DNA from: CAXMST01 sp038206985
Lineage (GTDB): Bacteria; Actinomycetota; Thermoleophilia; Solirubrobacterales; 70-9
Length of the DNA stretch: 30,649 nt
NCBI GenBank assembly: GCA_038206985.1
Contig: JBBRAH010000036.1
Location: forward strand, 1-30,649
Direction: 5' to 3'
The translations under genes and the position numbers were made by a program. Every line of letters starts with the position of its first letter. The stretch's first letter is position 1. The notes beneath the pieces were generated by a model. The model had not been told where the DNA came from, searched no databases, and saw nothing but the letters and a program-made list of their open reading frames with translations. Below are positions 1 to 7,285 of this stretch, one piece after another.

Positions 1-1
1 G

Positions 2-403
2 AAGGCGAAGCGAAAAGCGCTGAAGAAAGCCGAGGGCCCCCTGGGGCCGGTCAGGGAGCACGTCGGAGACCTCCGCGACATCACGGCCGCCGCCAAGGCT
101 GCTCCTGGCGGCCTCCGCGACACGGCCCGCACCTGGAAGCAGGAGGTGAAGAAGCTGGGAGGCGAGAGCCACCCCGCAGGCGACCCGGTCGAGGGCGTTG
201 GCTTCGACGACTGGGTGGAAATCAGGGTTGGCCTCTCGCGCGAGGGGATATCGGCGGGCGAAGAGATCGCCTACGCGGAGCGCCAGGGCGTGCCATCCGG
301 TCGCTGGAAGGCGATCAACTCGATCTGGGGGCAGCAGATCGCCTGGAATATGACCGCGAAGTCGATGTATGAGCAGGCAATGGCCGAAGTCGGCGGGCAA
401 TAG
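2..403 (+). CDS. Hypothetical protein, 5'-truncated by window edge
   Basis: The frame is open from base 2 to the TAG at 401-403, about 133 residues, so the true start probably lies outside the window. A GTG at 146 is possible but the same frame reads through it without a stop. The visible N-terminal half is rich in Lys, Arg and Ala (KAKRKALKKAEG) and looks helical. The C-terminal half contains GVGFDDWVEIRVGLSREG and ends WNMTAKSMYEQAMAEVGGQ. There is no transmembrane segment in the visible part. I do not recognise the family and assign no function. Codon use (G/C in third position) is like the neighbours, which supports real coding. It ends 10 bases before the 3' end of the convergent tRNA-Val gene. 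Confidence 0.6.
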   Translation, partial: KAKRKALKKAEGPLGPVREHVGDLRDITAAAKAAPGGLRDTARTWKQEVKKLGGESHPAGDPVEGVGFDDWVEIRVGLSREGISAGEEIAYAERQGVPSGRWKAINSIWGQQIAWNMTAKSMYEQAMAEVGGQ

Positions 404-413
404 CTCGAGACGA

Positions 414-485
414 TGGGCGCGGCTGGTTTCGAACCAGCGACCTTCCGCGTGTGAGGCGGACGCTCTCCCACTGAGCTACGCGCCC
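414..485 (-). tRNA. tRNA-Val (anticodon CAC)
   Basis: Read on the minus strand this folds as a complete cloverleaf. The acceptor stem GGGCGCG pairs with CGCGCCC, the D stem is GCTC/GAGC, and the anticodon stem TCCGC/GCGGA encloses the loop CTCACAC with anticodon CAC. The T stem GCTGG/CCAGC encloses TTCGAAA, and the discriminator base is A. CCA is not encoded. Anticodon CAC reads the GUG valine codon. A TAGACT box 13 bases upstream fits a promoter that would leave a precursor leader of about seven bases. Confidence 0.97.
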
Positions 486-498
486 TGAGGCGGCCCGC

Positions 499-504
499 AG
501 TCTA
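499..504 (-). promoter_or_regulatory. -10 box of tRNA-Val gene
   Basis: On the minus strand the hexamer TAGACT ends 13 bases before the first tRNA base. Transcription starting 6-7 bases downstream would give a short pre-tRNA leader, as is usual. No convincing -35 element is visible. The same TAGACT hexamer recurs before dnaX, the flavin oxidase and nhaD in this window. Confidence 0.55.
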
Positions 505-524
505 GATGAGTGGTCGGGACCGGA

Positions 525-1268
525 TCAGCGGACGCCGATGCCGCCGCTCTCGCGACTGCGGCGGGGGTGGTGCTGCTGCCGCTGGATGTTGCGCTTGATG
601 CGACCGGCCTCGAGGGCTCCTCCGCTACCGCTGTCGCCACCGGCGCTGCCGAGTCCACCGCTGCCATTCCCACCCTCGCCCTTGCCTGGCTGCGGCTCGT
701 TGGGCGGGTCCTTGGGTGGCTTGCTGCTCGAGCCCGGACACTTGATCGAGTAGATCGTCCTGGCGGGCTTGCCGGGCCGCGTGTCCGAGTGGGCGTAGGA
801 GAGGTGGAGGTGGTGGCCGCGCCCGTGGCCGGCATCGCCGTTGTAGCCGACCCAGCGGAACGGCGCGCGGACCTGATTCTGCTTTGGCTCGGCCCAGCGT
901 GCGAGTCGGCTGATCTGCTTCCAGCTACCGCCCGCCGCCTTGTTGGGGACGATGTCCATCGCCAGGCCGATCGGATGCTCGCCGTTGGCGGAGTGGACCG
1001 GGTCGTTGGAGTAGGCGTCAGTAATGAAGATCTTGTACTTGCGGACCAGGTAGGCCACGTCGGAGCGCAGCCGCCGATCGATCCGCTCGCCGGGGAACCC
1101 GGGGATCTTTACGAACTTGCCGCCGCCCGTCGTCACGCAGAGCTTGGGGTCGATCCGCTCACTCGAGATCTTCGCCACCGCCACTCCGGCCGTCAGCATC
1201 AGCAGAACGATCGCCACGGTGGCGATGCGTCGGGGGAACTGGAATGTCTGCTGATTTGCGCCCGGCAT
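525..1268 (-). CDS. Secreted M15-like metallopeptidase (D,D-carboxypeptidase fold)
   Basis: This is a protein of 247 residues from the ATG at 1268. A basic start followed by a hydrophobic stretch (residues 14-32, IATVAIVLLMLTAGVAVA) is a signal peptide or anchor. The zinc-ligand pattern of peptidase family M15 is visible as HPIGLAMD (His98, Asp105) and GHHLHLS (His142/143/145). Members cleave cell-wall peptide bonds, so a peptidoglycan role outside the membrane is inferred. The C-terminal ~70 residues are Pro/Gly/Ser-rich, then basic, and look disordered. The frame stays open upstream to a GTG at 1337, but those codons (AGG, AGA, CAA, GTA) are unlike the rest of the gene, so I prefer 1268. 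No clear Shine-Dalgarno precedes either start. The stop lies just outside the tRNA-Val promoter. Confidence 0.75.
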   Translation of the reverse strand: MPGANQQTFQFPRRIATVAIVLLMLTAGVAVAKISSERIDPKLCVTTGGGKFVKIPGFPGERIDRRLRSDVAYLVRKYKIFITDAYSNDPVHSANGEHPIGLAMDIVPNKAAGGSWKQISRLARWAEPKQNQVRAPFRWVGYNGDAGHGRGHHLHLSYAHSDTRPGKPARTIYSIKCPGSSSKPPKDPPNEPQPGKGEGGNGSGGLGSAGGDSGSGGALEAGRIKRNIQRQQHHPRRSRESGGIGVR

Positions 1269-1483
1269 GCGTACTGGGTCTTGATTCGACCGTCTGCCGA
1301 TCATCCTTGAACCGGGTCCACGCGTGTGAAATGTCACTTGCGGGGAAAAGGCAACCTGATATCTGGCGGGTGGATGTCGGTCTCGTGCGGTTCAGTCCCC
1401 ATCGAAAAACGCCCACCGGCGCCCTGAACCCTCGCGTCCGGCTGCTACCACCTGTTTCCGGACAGGACCGTGCAGCCCGCCTT

Positions 1484-1519
1484 TGAATAAGACTGGCCAC
1501 CGGGCGTGCCCGCCGTGGC
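1484..1519 (-). terminator. Terminator-like hairpin after SRP RNA
   Basis: On the minus strand GCCAC-GG-CGGGC-AC-GCCCG-GTGGC (1519 to 1496) forms a strong stem. It is followed by CAGTCTTATTC, a weak T tract. It begins eight bases after the SRP RNA core, so it most likely ends that transcript. The U tract is poor, so efficiency is uncertain. Confidence 0.55.
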
Positions 1520-1526
1520 TTGCTCG

Positions 1527-1623
1527 GGCCAGGCTGTTCCGCGGCACTCACGGGCGATCGCTTAAGGCTGCTTCCTTCCGGACCTGACCTGATTCGCGGG
1601 CCTGTGTTGCGCGGGACCTGGCC
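1527..1623 (-). ncRNA. ffs: Signal recognition particle RNA, bacterial small (4.5S) type
   Basis: The minus strand contains the near-invariant domain IV sequence GGTCAGGTCCGGAAGGAAGC followed by AGCC, with a GGAA tetraloop (plus-strand bases 1576-1579). This is where Ffh binds. The closing helix is GGCCAGG (1623-1617) pairing with CCTGGCC (1533-1527), giving a 97-base hairpin. That matches the short SRP RNA of bacteria without an Alu domain. With Ffh and FtsY it targets nascent membrane proteins to the translocon. The exact ends are set by pairing only and could differ by several bases. A terminator-like hairpin lies directly downstream. The gene sits two genes away from dnaX-ebfC-recR, a neighbourhood also known in Firmicutes. 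Confidence 0.93.
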
Positions 1624-1749
1624 GTCAACGCTGCCCGCGGCGTACTGGCCCCGATGGCCGGATCCTCAGGCGAACGATCAGCCCCGCTAGAGCGGATTGC
1701 GAGTACAGGGCACCGCTAATTCCCCGCTCAGCACGGTCCGGTTGGAACT

Positions 1750-3006
1750 CTACCGGGCCGCGGCAGCGAGGGCGTCGGCGACTGCGACGGCCTTTGGGCA
1801 GAAGGCCTCGATCTTGGCTCCGCTGGGGTAGGTGAAGTCGGCCGGCGGGGACGGCAGGTAGACGCAGACCTTGCGACCGGCCGTCGCCACTCCGAGCCCG
1901 TCGGCTCGCGCGAGCTCGAGCGCCTCAGGCGCCAGGTCGGCTCCGAATCCCGGGATCGTTACGTCGTCGGCGTCAACCCAGAGGCTGGGTAACTCCGGCT
2001 CCATTTCGAGCACGGCCGCGACGTAGTTGCGCTGGATGTCGACTGCGCTCGAGAACTCGAGCCAGGCGAGATCCCCGGGGCGGTCGGTCCCGGGAAGCGG
2101 ACCGCTGAGCACGTCATTGGCAGTGCCCGGCATCGGCAGGCTGATGTGGTTGGCATGGAACTCCGCTGTCGGCTTGGGCTCCATCCCGTGCTTGCTGCCG
2201 AACTCCGCCACGCTGTTGTCGATCCCCGCACCGGCGAGCTTGACGAGCATCCCGATGAGCCGACCGTGCTTGCGGCCCGTGGAGCGAGCGAGATGGGCGG
2301 CGGCGCTGTCGGGATTGGTGCCGCCCCACGAGAGTCCCGACTCTTCCAACACCTCGTCTCGGATCCGTCCCGCAGCCCGGCCGCCCGCGCCGGCGAGCAG
2401 GTCGAGGTGCTCGAAGTCCACCTCGCCGTCGGCACGATGCTGGCCGCGGTACTGCGGGCATTCGCAGGTGAAGACCCCGCCGTCGAGGCGGAAGCCGAAA
2501 TCGACCGGGGTGGAGGCGGCGAGCCAGTCGATGAAAGTTGGCGGGAAGAGCTGCCGCAGCCAGGCCTGATCCTGGCCCTTGGCCACCTCGACGATGTAGC
2601 GGCGATCGAGCTCCACGGACTCGAAGCCGCCGACATCCTCGCGCGGCCGGCGGTCGCCGGCCCAGTAGAAGAGCGCCGGCTCGAGCCCCTCGGCGCGGAC
2701 CGAGAGCATGGGCAGGTATCCCACCGATTCCGGGATCCGGCAGACCATGATCGTGTGCTGCCCGCTGATCTTCACGCCGAATGTCTGCCCGTACACCGCC
2801 TGGTGGCGCAGCCGGCCGGGCACGCCTCCCGGCAGGGTCCCGGAGACGGACCACGCCGCATGCCTAACAGGACCCATCTGCTCGTGGGGCAGTGGCTGAC
2901 CGGGCCAGGCAAGCTCCGGGCGCACGACGAGCCCATGTTCGTCCGCGTACTCGGCGAGCTTGCGCTCGGTGCGCTCCAGTCCTTCGATTGCGGTCCCGAC
3001 GTCCAC
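1750..3006 (-). CDS. Hypothetical soluble protein, 418 aa
   Basis: It starts with GTG and is preceded by TAGGTT with a six-base gap, so translation probably begins at the mRNA 5' end. No signal peptide or membrane segment is visible. The middle region carries DWLAASTPVDFGFRLDGGVFTCECPQYRGQ (residues about 163-192), reminiscent of phenotype-neutral 'DUF' proteins that compare a stored value against a size or limit, but I do not recognise a defined family. A helical region (about 205-265) follows, then a C-terminal part with FTYPSGAKIEAFCPKAVAVADAL. Codon use is typical of the window and the frame is uninterrupted, so it is a real gene. It lies between the SRP RNA and a HAD phosphatase on the same strand. 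Function unknown. Confidence 0.8.
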   Translation of the reverse strand: MDVGTAIEGLERTERKLAEYADEHGLVVRPELAWPGQPLPHEQMGPVRHAAWSVSGTLPGGVPGRLRHQAVYGQTFGVKISGQHTIMVCRIPESVGYLPMLSVRAEGLEPALFYWAGDRRPREDVGGFESVELDRRYIVEVAKGQDQAWLRQLFPPTFIDWLAASTPVDFGFRLDGGVFTCECPQYRGQHRADGEVDFEHLDLLAGAGGRAAGRIRDEVLEESGLSWGGTNPDSAAAHLARSTGRKHGRLIGMLVKLAGAGIDNSVAEFGSKHGMEPKPTAEFHANHISLPMPGTANDVLSGPLPGTDRPGDLAWLEFSSAVDIQRNYVAAVLEMEPELPSLWVDADDVTIPGFGADLAPEALELARADGLGVATAGRKVCVYLPSPPADFTYPSGAKIEAFCPKAVAVADALAAAAR

Positions 3007-3012
3007 GGAGAG

Positions 3013-3018
3013 AACCTA
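3013..3018 (-). promoter_or_regulatory. -10 box placing GTG at the mRNA 5' end
   Basis: TAGGTT on the minus strand ends exactly six bases before the GTG at 3006. Conventional -10 to +1 spacing would make the G of GTG the first transcribed base, that is a leaderless mRNA. No Shine-Dalgarno is present. Confidence 0.55.
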
Positions 3019-3039
3019 TCCGGAACCGGGCCGCCGGAC

Positions 3040-3843
3040 TCAGCCCAACTGCAGCGCCAGTTCCGCGAGGTCTGAGAAGACGTGGTCGGGCGCGACCGCG
3101 GCGGCGGCGATCCCCTCGCGGGCATCCTTGCCGGTGAGGATCAGCGCCGTCGCCATTCCAGCCCGCGCCGCACCGGCGATATCGGAGCCGAGGCTGTCAC
3201 CCGCCATCAGCGCTCGCTCGCAGCCGAGCAGTTCCGTTGCCTCGAGGAAGAGCTCCGGCTCCGGCTTGCCGATGTTGCGAGCCTCGACTCCCGAGGCGAC
3301 CTCCAACGCCGCGACGATCGCGCCGGTCCCGGGGACGAGCCCGTCGGGGGTCGGGTAGGTCGGGTCCTTGTTGGTGGCCCAGATCTCGGCGCCGTCGCGG
3401 GCGGTGGCGCTCGCCTGGTGCAGGACCTCGCGATCGAAGGGCGCGCCGCCACCCACGAGCACGACCGTGGCGCCGGTATCAACATCGGCGGTGCCGACCG
3501 CCCGTAGGCCCGCCTCCTCCAGCTCGCGCCGGAGCGATTCGGTCCCGACGACCATCACCGTTGCTCCCGGCCTCTCGCGGGCCAGCGCCTGCGCCGATGC
3601 GGAGGCCGAGGTGAGCACCTGTGTCGCGTCGGTCGGGGCCCCGATCTCGGTCAGCCGCTCCGCCAGTTCAGTCCGGGTGCTGCGCGGATCGTTGCTCACG
3701 AAGACGACGGGCATGCCCGCCTCGCGGAGACGCACGATCGCTTCGGGCGAGCCATCGATCGGCTCGCGGCTCAGCCACACGACCCCATCGAGGTCGATCG
3801 CAAAGCCGTCGTAGGGGTGCTGCTCGGGAATCGGGGAAATCAA
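3040..3843 (-). CDS. HAD superfamily hydrolase, subfamily IIA (NagD/phosphoglycolate phosphatase-like)
   Basis: All HAD motifs are visible. Motif I is FAIDLDGV (Asp17, Asp19), motif II FVSND (Ser50), then GKPEP with the conserved Lys and AGDSLGSDI as motif IV. The cap insertion between motifs II and III is the IIA type, as in NagD, AraL and PGP phosphatases. The usual length of 250-280 residues is met (267). Reaction: hydrolysis of a small phosphorylated metabolite through an aspartyl-phosphate, with Mg2+, in the cytosol. The substrate cannot be told from sequence. The start is a TTG at 3843 preceded by TAGGAT with a ten-base gap. It is divergent from dnaX, with 68 bases between the two starts. 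Genes of this subfamily commonly sit near information-processing genes in actinobacteria, but a link to dnaX is not shown here. Confidence 0.88.
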   Translation of the reverse strand: MISPIPEQHPYDGFAIDLDGVVWLSREPIDGSPEAIVRLREAGMPVVFVSNDPRSTRTELAERLTEIGAPTDATQVLTSASASAQALARERPGATVMVVGTESLRRELEEAGLRAVGTADVDTGATVVLVGGGAPFDREVLHQASATARDGAEIWATNKDPTYPTPDGLVPGTGAIVAALEVASGVEARNIGKPEPELFLEATELLGCERALMAGDSLGSDIAGAARAGMATALILTGKDAREGIAAAAVAPDHVFSDLAELALQLG

Positions 3844-3853
3844 TCGACGGTCG

Positions 3854-3859
3854 ATCCTA
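3854..3859 (-). promoter_or_regulatory. -10 box for HAD hydrolase gene
   Basis: TAGGAT on the minus strand lies ten bases before the TTG start at 3843. It predicts an mRNA leader of only about four bases. It is 37 bases from the divergent dnaX box, so the two promoters share one short spacer. Confidence 0.5.
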
Positions 3860-3896
3860 GCCCCGGCCCTCCCCCGGCAGCCGTCGCGGCCGCCAC

Positions 3897-3902
3897 TAGA
3901 CT
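3897..3902 (+). promoter_or_regulatory. -10 box for dnaX operon
   Basis: TAGACT lies nine bases before the GTG start of dnaX, predicting a leader of about three bases. No Shine-Dalgarno is present between box and start. The identical hexamer serves tRNA-Val. No clear -35 hexamer is visible. Confidence 0.55.
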
Positions 3903-3911
3903 CAACCGCTC

Positions 3912-5915
3912 GTGGCCGGAGCCTCCCTTTACAGACGTCATCGCCCGCAGTCCTTCGCCGAAGTCGTGGGCCAGGAGCATGTCGTGCGCACGCTCAGCAA
4001 TGCGATCGAGCGCGATCGGATCCACCACGCCTACCTGTTCGTCGGCTCCCGGGGTACCGGCAAGACCTCGATGGCGAAGATCCTCGCGCGGTCCCTCAAC
4101 TGCGTCGAAGGGCCGACCCTGACGCCGTGCGGCGTATGTGAGTCGTGCACGACGATCGCCGCCGGAACTTCGATGGACGTGATCGAGATGGACGCCGCCT
4201 CCAACCGCTCGGTAGACGACATCCGAGAGCTGCGCGATCGGGTCAGCTACGCCGCAGCGGGTGGCGGCTGGAAGATCTACATCCTCGACGAGGCTCACAT
4301 GCTCACGCGCGAGGCATGGAACGCCTTCCTGAAGACGCTCGAGGAGCCGCCACCGAAGACGGTCTTCGTGCTCGCGACCACCGAGGCCCACAAGGTGATG
4401 CCGACGATCGTTGACCGCTGCCAGCGCTTCGACTTCGCCCGCCCGACTCCGGACAACATCGCCGAGGTGGTGCAGCGCGTCGCCGCCAGCGAGACGATCG
4501 TGATCGAGGACGGCGCGATCGGCGCCGTCGCCCGCGCGGCCAACGGCAGCTTCCGCGATGCGCTGGGCACGCTTGATCAGCTCGTCGCCTACTCCGGCGC
4601 GGAGATCGCGACCGAGGATGTGCTCGCCGTGCTCGGCGTCGCCGACGCAGATCTCCTGTTCACCGCCGCCGACGCGATCGCCGCCTCCAACGGACGGGCC
4701 GTGCTCGCACTCGTCTCCGACCTGGCCCGCTCCGGCCGCGATCCCTCCCGGTTCGCGGCGGATCTGGTCGCCCACCTGCGCCAGCTGCTAGTTGTCGGCA
4801 CGCTCGGGGAGGTCCCCGATCACTTCTTCGCGGCCGATGAGCACGCCGCCCGGCTGACGGCTCAGGCCGCGACGCTCGGCGAAGTCGCCCTGATCCGCGC
4901 CATCGACGCACTCTCGGATGCGATCGCCGCGGTACGGGAGGGAGACGACGCCAGAATGACGATCGAGCTTGCCCTACTCCGGGTGGCAAGGCCCGAGATC
5001 GACCCTTCCCAGGCGGCGCTGGCCCAGCGACTCGAGCGACTCGAGAGGGGTGGTCCCGTCCCCTCTCCCGCCCAAGCGCCGCCGCCCACCCCGCCCGCCT
5101 CCGGGAGTTCGCCACCCCCCGTCGAGCAGGCTCCTCCTGAGACCAAAGCCCCGTCGCAGGAGGCACCCCCTGACGCCGCGCCCAGTCCCGAGCCGCCCAA
5201 GGGCGCCGCGCCGACGCCGGTCGAAGCCATCGCGCAGGGTGCAGTTGCGACGGTCGATGAGGTCCGCACCCGCGTCGAGGAGGTCAGGACCGGCGTGGGG
5301 GCCCGCGTCGAGGAGGTCAGGACCGAGGTCGAGGCCCGCGTCGAGGAAGTCAGGACCGGGGTCGAGGGCCAGGTTGGGGCCGCGGGGGAAGTGCTCGATC
5401 TGGAGCGACTGGCCGGGCTCTGGCCGGCGGTGGTCGATCAGGTCCGTCAGTCGGGCTCCGAGTTCCTCTCGGCGGCGTTCCAGGCAGCGCGACCGGTGGC
5501 CGTGGACGCTGAGCGCTCCACGGTCGAGATCGGCTTCCCGCCGAGCGCCTCATTCAACAAGCGCAAGGCTGAGGCCAAGGAAAATCGGGAGCGCTTCTCC
5601 GATGCGGTGCGGACCATCGTGGGAACCCGCCTGAGCCCGACTTACGTGACGCTCAAGGACGAGCCGGGCACCACCGAGGCCGTTCCCGACGCTCCGGGGC
5701 AGCCGGGCGCGACGTCTTCCGTCGCCGAGCCCTATGACGAGGGCGACCTGCTCGAAGCCTTCAAGACCGAGTTCGACGCCGAGGAACTGCTCGACGATCC
5801 GGGTCCCGATGCTGATCGACCCCCAATCGGTTCCGGAGATCCGGGGCCCGAGCAGGAACAGGACGAGGCGCAGGCACAAAGTGAGAACCCAACCCCCAAG
5901 GAGGCAGAAGGCTGA
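3912..5915 (+). CDS. dnaX: DNA polymerase III subunits gamma/tau
   Basis: This is the clamp-loader ATPase of the replisome. The N-terminal AAA+ core is complete: YRRHRPQSFAEVVGQ (residues 7-21), Walker A GSRGTGKTS (45-53), a zinc module with Cys64, Cys73, Cys76 and Cys79, Walker B/DEAH ILDEAHML (124-131), sensor region LATTEAHK, and VDRCQRFDF (167-175) with the trans-acting Arg. Domain III follows to about residue 375. A Pro/Ala-rich linker (about 378-440) and three 11-residue repeats (454-486) precede a C-terminal polymerase-binding-like domain (about 495-575) and an acidic tail. At 667 residues it is a full tau-type protein. I saw no A-rich slippery heptamer, so no programmed frameshift is evident. 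It starts with GTG, is probably almost leaderless, and its stop overlaps the ebfC start (TGATG). Confidence 0.98.
   Translation: MAGASLYRRHRPQSFAEVVGQEHVVRTLSNAIERDRIHHAYLFVGSRGTGKTSMAKILARSLNCVEGPTLTPCGVCESCTTIAAGTSMDVIEMDAASNRSVDDIRELRDRVSYAAAGGGWKIYILDEAHMLTREAWNAFLKTLEEPPPKTVFVLATTEAHKVMPTIVDRCQRFDFARPTPDNIAEVVQRVAASETIVIEDGAIGAVARAANGSFRDALGTLDQLVAYSGAEIATEDVLAVLGVADADLLFTAADAIAASNGRAVLALVSDLARSGRDPSRFAADLVAHLRQLLVVGTLGEVPDHFFAADEHAARLTAQAATLGEVALIRAIDALSDAIAAVREGDDARMTIELALLRVARPEIDPSQAALAQRLERLERGGPVPSPAQAPPPTPPASGSSPPPVEQAPPETKAPSQEAPPDAAPSPEPPKGAAPTPVEAIAQGAVATVDEVRTRVEEVRTGVGARVEEVRTEVEARVEEVRTGVEGQVGAAGEVLDLERLAGLWPAVVDQVRQSGSEFLSAAFQAARPVAVDAERSTVEIGFPPSASFNKRKAEAKENRERFSDAVRTIVGTRLSPTYVTLKDEPGTTEAVPDAPGQPGATSSVAEPYDEGDLLEAFKTEFDAEELLDDPGPDADRPPIGSGDPGPEQEQDEAQAQSENPTPKEAEG
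5271..5369 (+). repeat. Three tandem 33-bp repeats inside dnaX
   Basis: Units at 5271-5303, 5304-5336 and 5337-5369 are in frame and encode RVEEVRTGVGA, RVEEVRTEVEA and RVEEVRTGVEG. The DNA differs at only a few positions between units. Partial related units (VDEVRT) precede them. Eleven-residue periodicity with Val at regular places suggests an amphipathic helix or hendecad coiled coil between the clamp-loader core and the C-terminal domain. Such repeats can change copy number by slippage. Confidence 0.85.
5898..5904 (+). promoter_or_regulatory. Shine-Dalgarno for ebfC
   Basis: AAGGAGG lies ten bases before the ATG of ebfC, inside the end of dnaX. It fixes the ebfC start and contrasts with the absence of such a motif before the first genes of transcription units in this window. 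Confidence 0.8.
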
Positions 5916-6274
5916 TGGCGAGAGGACAAGGAATGCCCGGAGGCGGAGGCCCCGGCGGCATGGATATGGGCGCGATGATGAAACAGGTCCAGCAGATGCA
6001 GGCCGACATGATGAAAGCGCAGGAGCAGCTCAAGGACGAGGTCGTTGAGGCCTCCGCGGGCGGCGGCATGATCAAGGTCACGATGAGCGGGGACCTCGAG
6101 TTGCGCTCGGTCGAGATCGATCCCGAGGGGGTCGATCCGGAGGACGTCGAGATGCTTCAGGACATGGTGATGGCGGCGGTCAATGAGGCCCTGCGCGCGG
6201 CCCAGGAGCTGGCCAGCTCCAAGATGGGCGGCGCCACCGGCGGACTCGGCGGGCTAGGCCTGCCGGGCATGTAG
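5915..6274 (+). CDS. ebfC: YbaB/EbfC family nucleoid-associated protein
   Basis: This 119-residue protein shows the family pattern: a Gly/Met-rich start (MPGGGGPGGMDMGAMM), a helix KQVQQMQADMMKAQEQLKDEVVEASAGGGMIKVTMSGD (about 23-60), then LELRSVEIDPE and a helical MLQDMVMAAVNEALRAAQE. The C-terminus is Gly-rich. Known members are homodimers that bind DNA with tweezer-like arms and affect nucleoid structure. The gene is translationally coupled to dnaX (stop and start share one base) and has its own strong AAGGAGG. It is followed after 11 bases by recR, the near-universal dnaX-ebfC-recR order. Identification is firm, while the cellular role is less defined in the family. Confidence 0.96.
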   Translation: MARGQGMPGGGGPGGMDMGAMMKQVQQMQADMMKAQEQLKDEVVEASAGGGMIKVTMSGDLELRSVEIDPEGVDPEDVEMLQDMVMAAVNEALRAAQELASSKMGGATGGLGGLGLPGM

Positions 6275-6285
6275 GCCGCGCGCGC

Positions 6286-6882
6286 TTGCATCCCGCTCCG
6301 GTCGAGAGACTGATCACCGAGCTCGGCAAGCTGCCGGGAATCGGCCGCCGGACCGCGCAGCGCCTGGCTTTCCACCTACTGCGGCAGAGCGACGACGACG
6401 CGTTCGCCCTGGCGGCCGCGATCCGCGAGGTGAAGGAGGCGATCGGGCTCTGCGAGCGCTGCTTCAACCTCGCCGAGGCCGGGCAGCTTTGCGCGATCTG
6501 CGCCGACACGCGACGCACCGAGAGCGTGATCTGCGTCGTCGAGGAACCGCAGGACGTGATCCCGATCGAGCGGACCGGGGAGTACCGCGGGCTCTACCAC
6601 GTGCTCGGCGGGGCGCTCTCGCCGATCGACGGCATCGACCCCGAGGATCTGAAGGTGAGCGAGCTGCTCGACCGCGTGAGCGGCTCCGACGTCGAGGAGG
6701 TGGTCATCGCCACCAACCCGACGACGACGGGGGAGGCGACCGCCCATCACATCGCCGACCTGCTGCGCGGTCAGGTCTCTCTGACGCGCCTGGCAAGTGG
6801 CCTGCCCGTGGGGGCCGACCTCGAGCACGCCGATGAGGTCACGCTCGGCCGAGCCCTCGTGGGACGCCGTTCCATGGGCTGA
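6286..6882 (+). CDS. recR: Recombination protein RecR
   Basis: RecR works with RecO (and RecF) to load RecA on gapped DNA. In order the 198-residue protein shows a helix-hairpin-helix region LITELGKLPGIGRRTAQRLAFHLL (9-32), a zinc finger with Cys56, Cys59, Cys69 and Cys72, and a Toprim domain starting at ICVVEEPQDVIPIE (82-95) with GLYHVLGGALSPIDGIDPEDL. A C-terminal ATNPTTTGEATAHHIADLL and TRLASGLPVGADLEHADEVTLGRAL follow. All are family hallmarks and the length is normal. The start is TTG at 6286, the only candidate matching the family N-terminus. No Shine-Dalgarno is obvious, so it probably relies on coupling to ebfC, whose stop is 11 bases upstream. Confidence 0.98.
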   Translation: MHPAPVERLITELGKLPGIGRRTAQRLAFHLLRQSDDDAFALAAAIREVKEAIGLCERCFNLAEAGQLCAICADTRRTESVICVVEEPQDVIPIERTGEYRGLYHVLGGALSPIDGIDPEDLKVSELLDRVSGSDVEEVVIATNPTTTGEATAHHIADLLRGQVSLTRLASGLPVGADLEHADEVTLGRALVGRRSMG

Positions 6883-6906
6883 ACGGCGGCCTCCCGGGGC
6901 GGATTC

Positions 6907-7131
6907 TCAGACCCGCGGGTCGCGCGGGTTGCGGGTCTCGCGCCGCTCGACCGTGGTCCCGCGATCGCGGGACATCACCATCATCGCGAAGCCGAGGATC
7001 AGCCCGACGATGCCGGCGATCATCAGGATCAAACCGACCACGTCCAGGTCGACGCCGGAGACCCTCACATTCATTGCGTACCTGAGGATCGCGCCGACGG
7101 CGATCAGAAAGATGGATCCACCAATGGTCAT
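6907..7131 (-). CDS. DUF6458-type small membrane protein
   Basis: From the ATG at 7131 the product is 74 residues: MTIGGSIFLIAVGAILRYAMNV, then SGVDLDVVGLILMIAGIVGLILGFAMMVM, then a charged RDRGTTVERRETRNPRDPRV tail. This two-helix hairpin with a central (V/S)GVDL(D/N) motif matches the DUF6458 proteins common in actinobacteria, whose function is unknown. The start is chosen because AAGGAG lies seven bases upstream (TAAGGAGCTTCTCG before ATG). A frame extending to 7221 would add a low-complexity basic stretch and ignore this site. It converges with recR, with 24 bases between stops. Confidence 0.8.
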   Translation of the reverse strand: MTIGGSIFLIAVGAILRYAMNVRVSGVDLDVVGLILMIAGIVGLILGFAMMVMSRDRGTTVERRETRNPRDPRV

Positions 7132-7285
7132 CGAGAAGCTCCTTACCCTTAGTGTCGATTCGCGAAACACCGGATCGTCCGGCATGCCGCGGCGACCGCC
7201 CCGGCGCCGCGATTGTGTCATGGCGGACGGCGCCTCAGCGGCAGGTGCCGTCTCGCCGCTGCGCTCGGCGCCTCCGGAGCCGCTT

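Noticed and set aside
1451..1466. Hairpin CCTGT-TTCCGG-ACAGG as a terminator
   Set aside because: It is short, has no T tract on either strand, and no gene ends there.
1624..1749. Promoter of the SRP RNA gene
   Set aside because: No TANNNT hexamer lies at a suitable distance from the RNA 5' end, so I could not place a promoter.
3912..5915. Programmed frameshift in dnaX to make gamma
   Set aside because: No A-rich slippery heptamer with a following hairpin was seen, and the reading frame gives a full tau protein.
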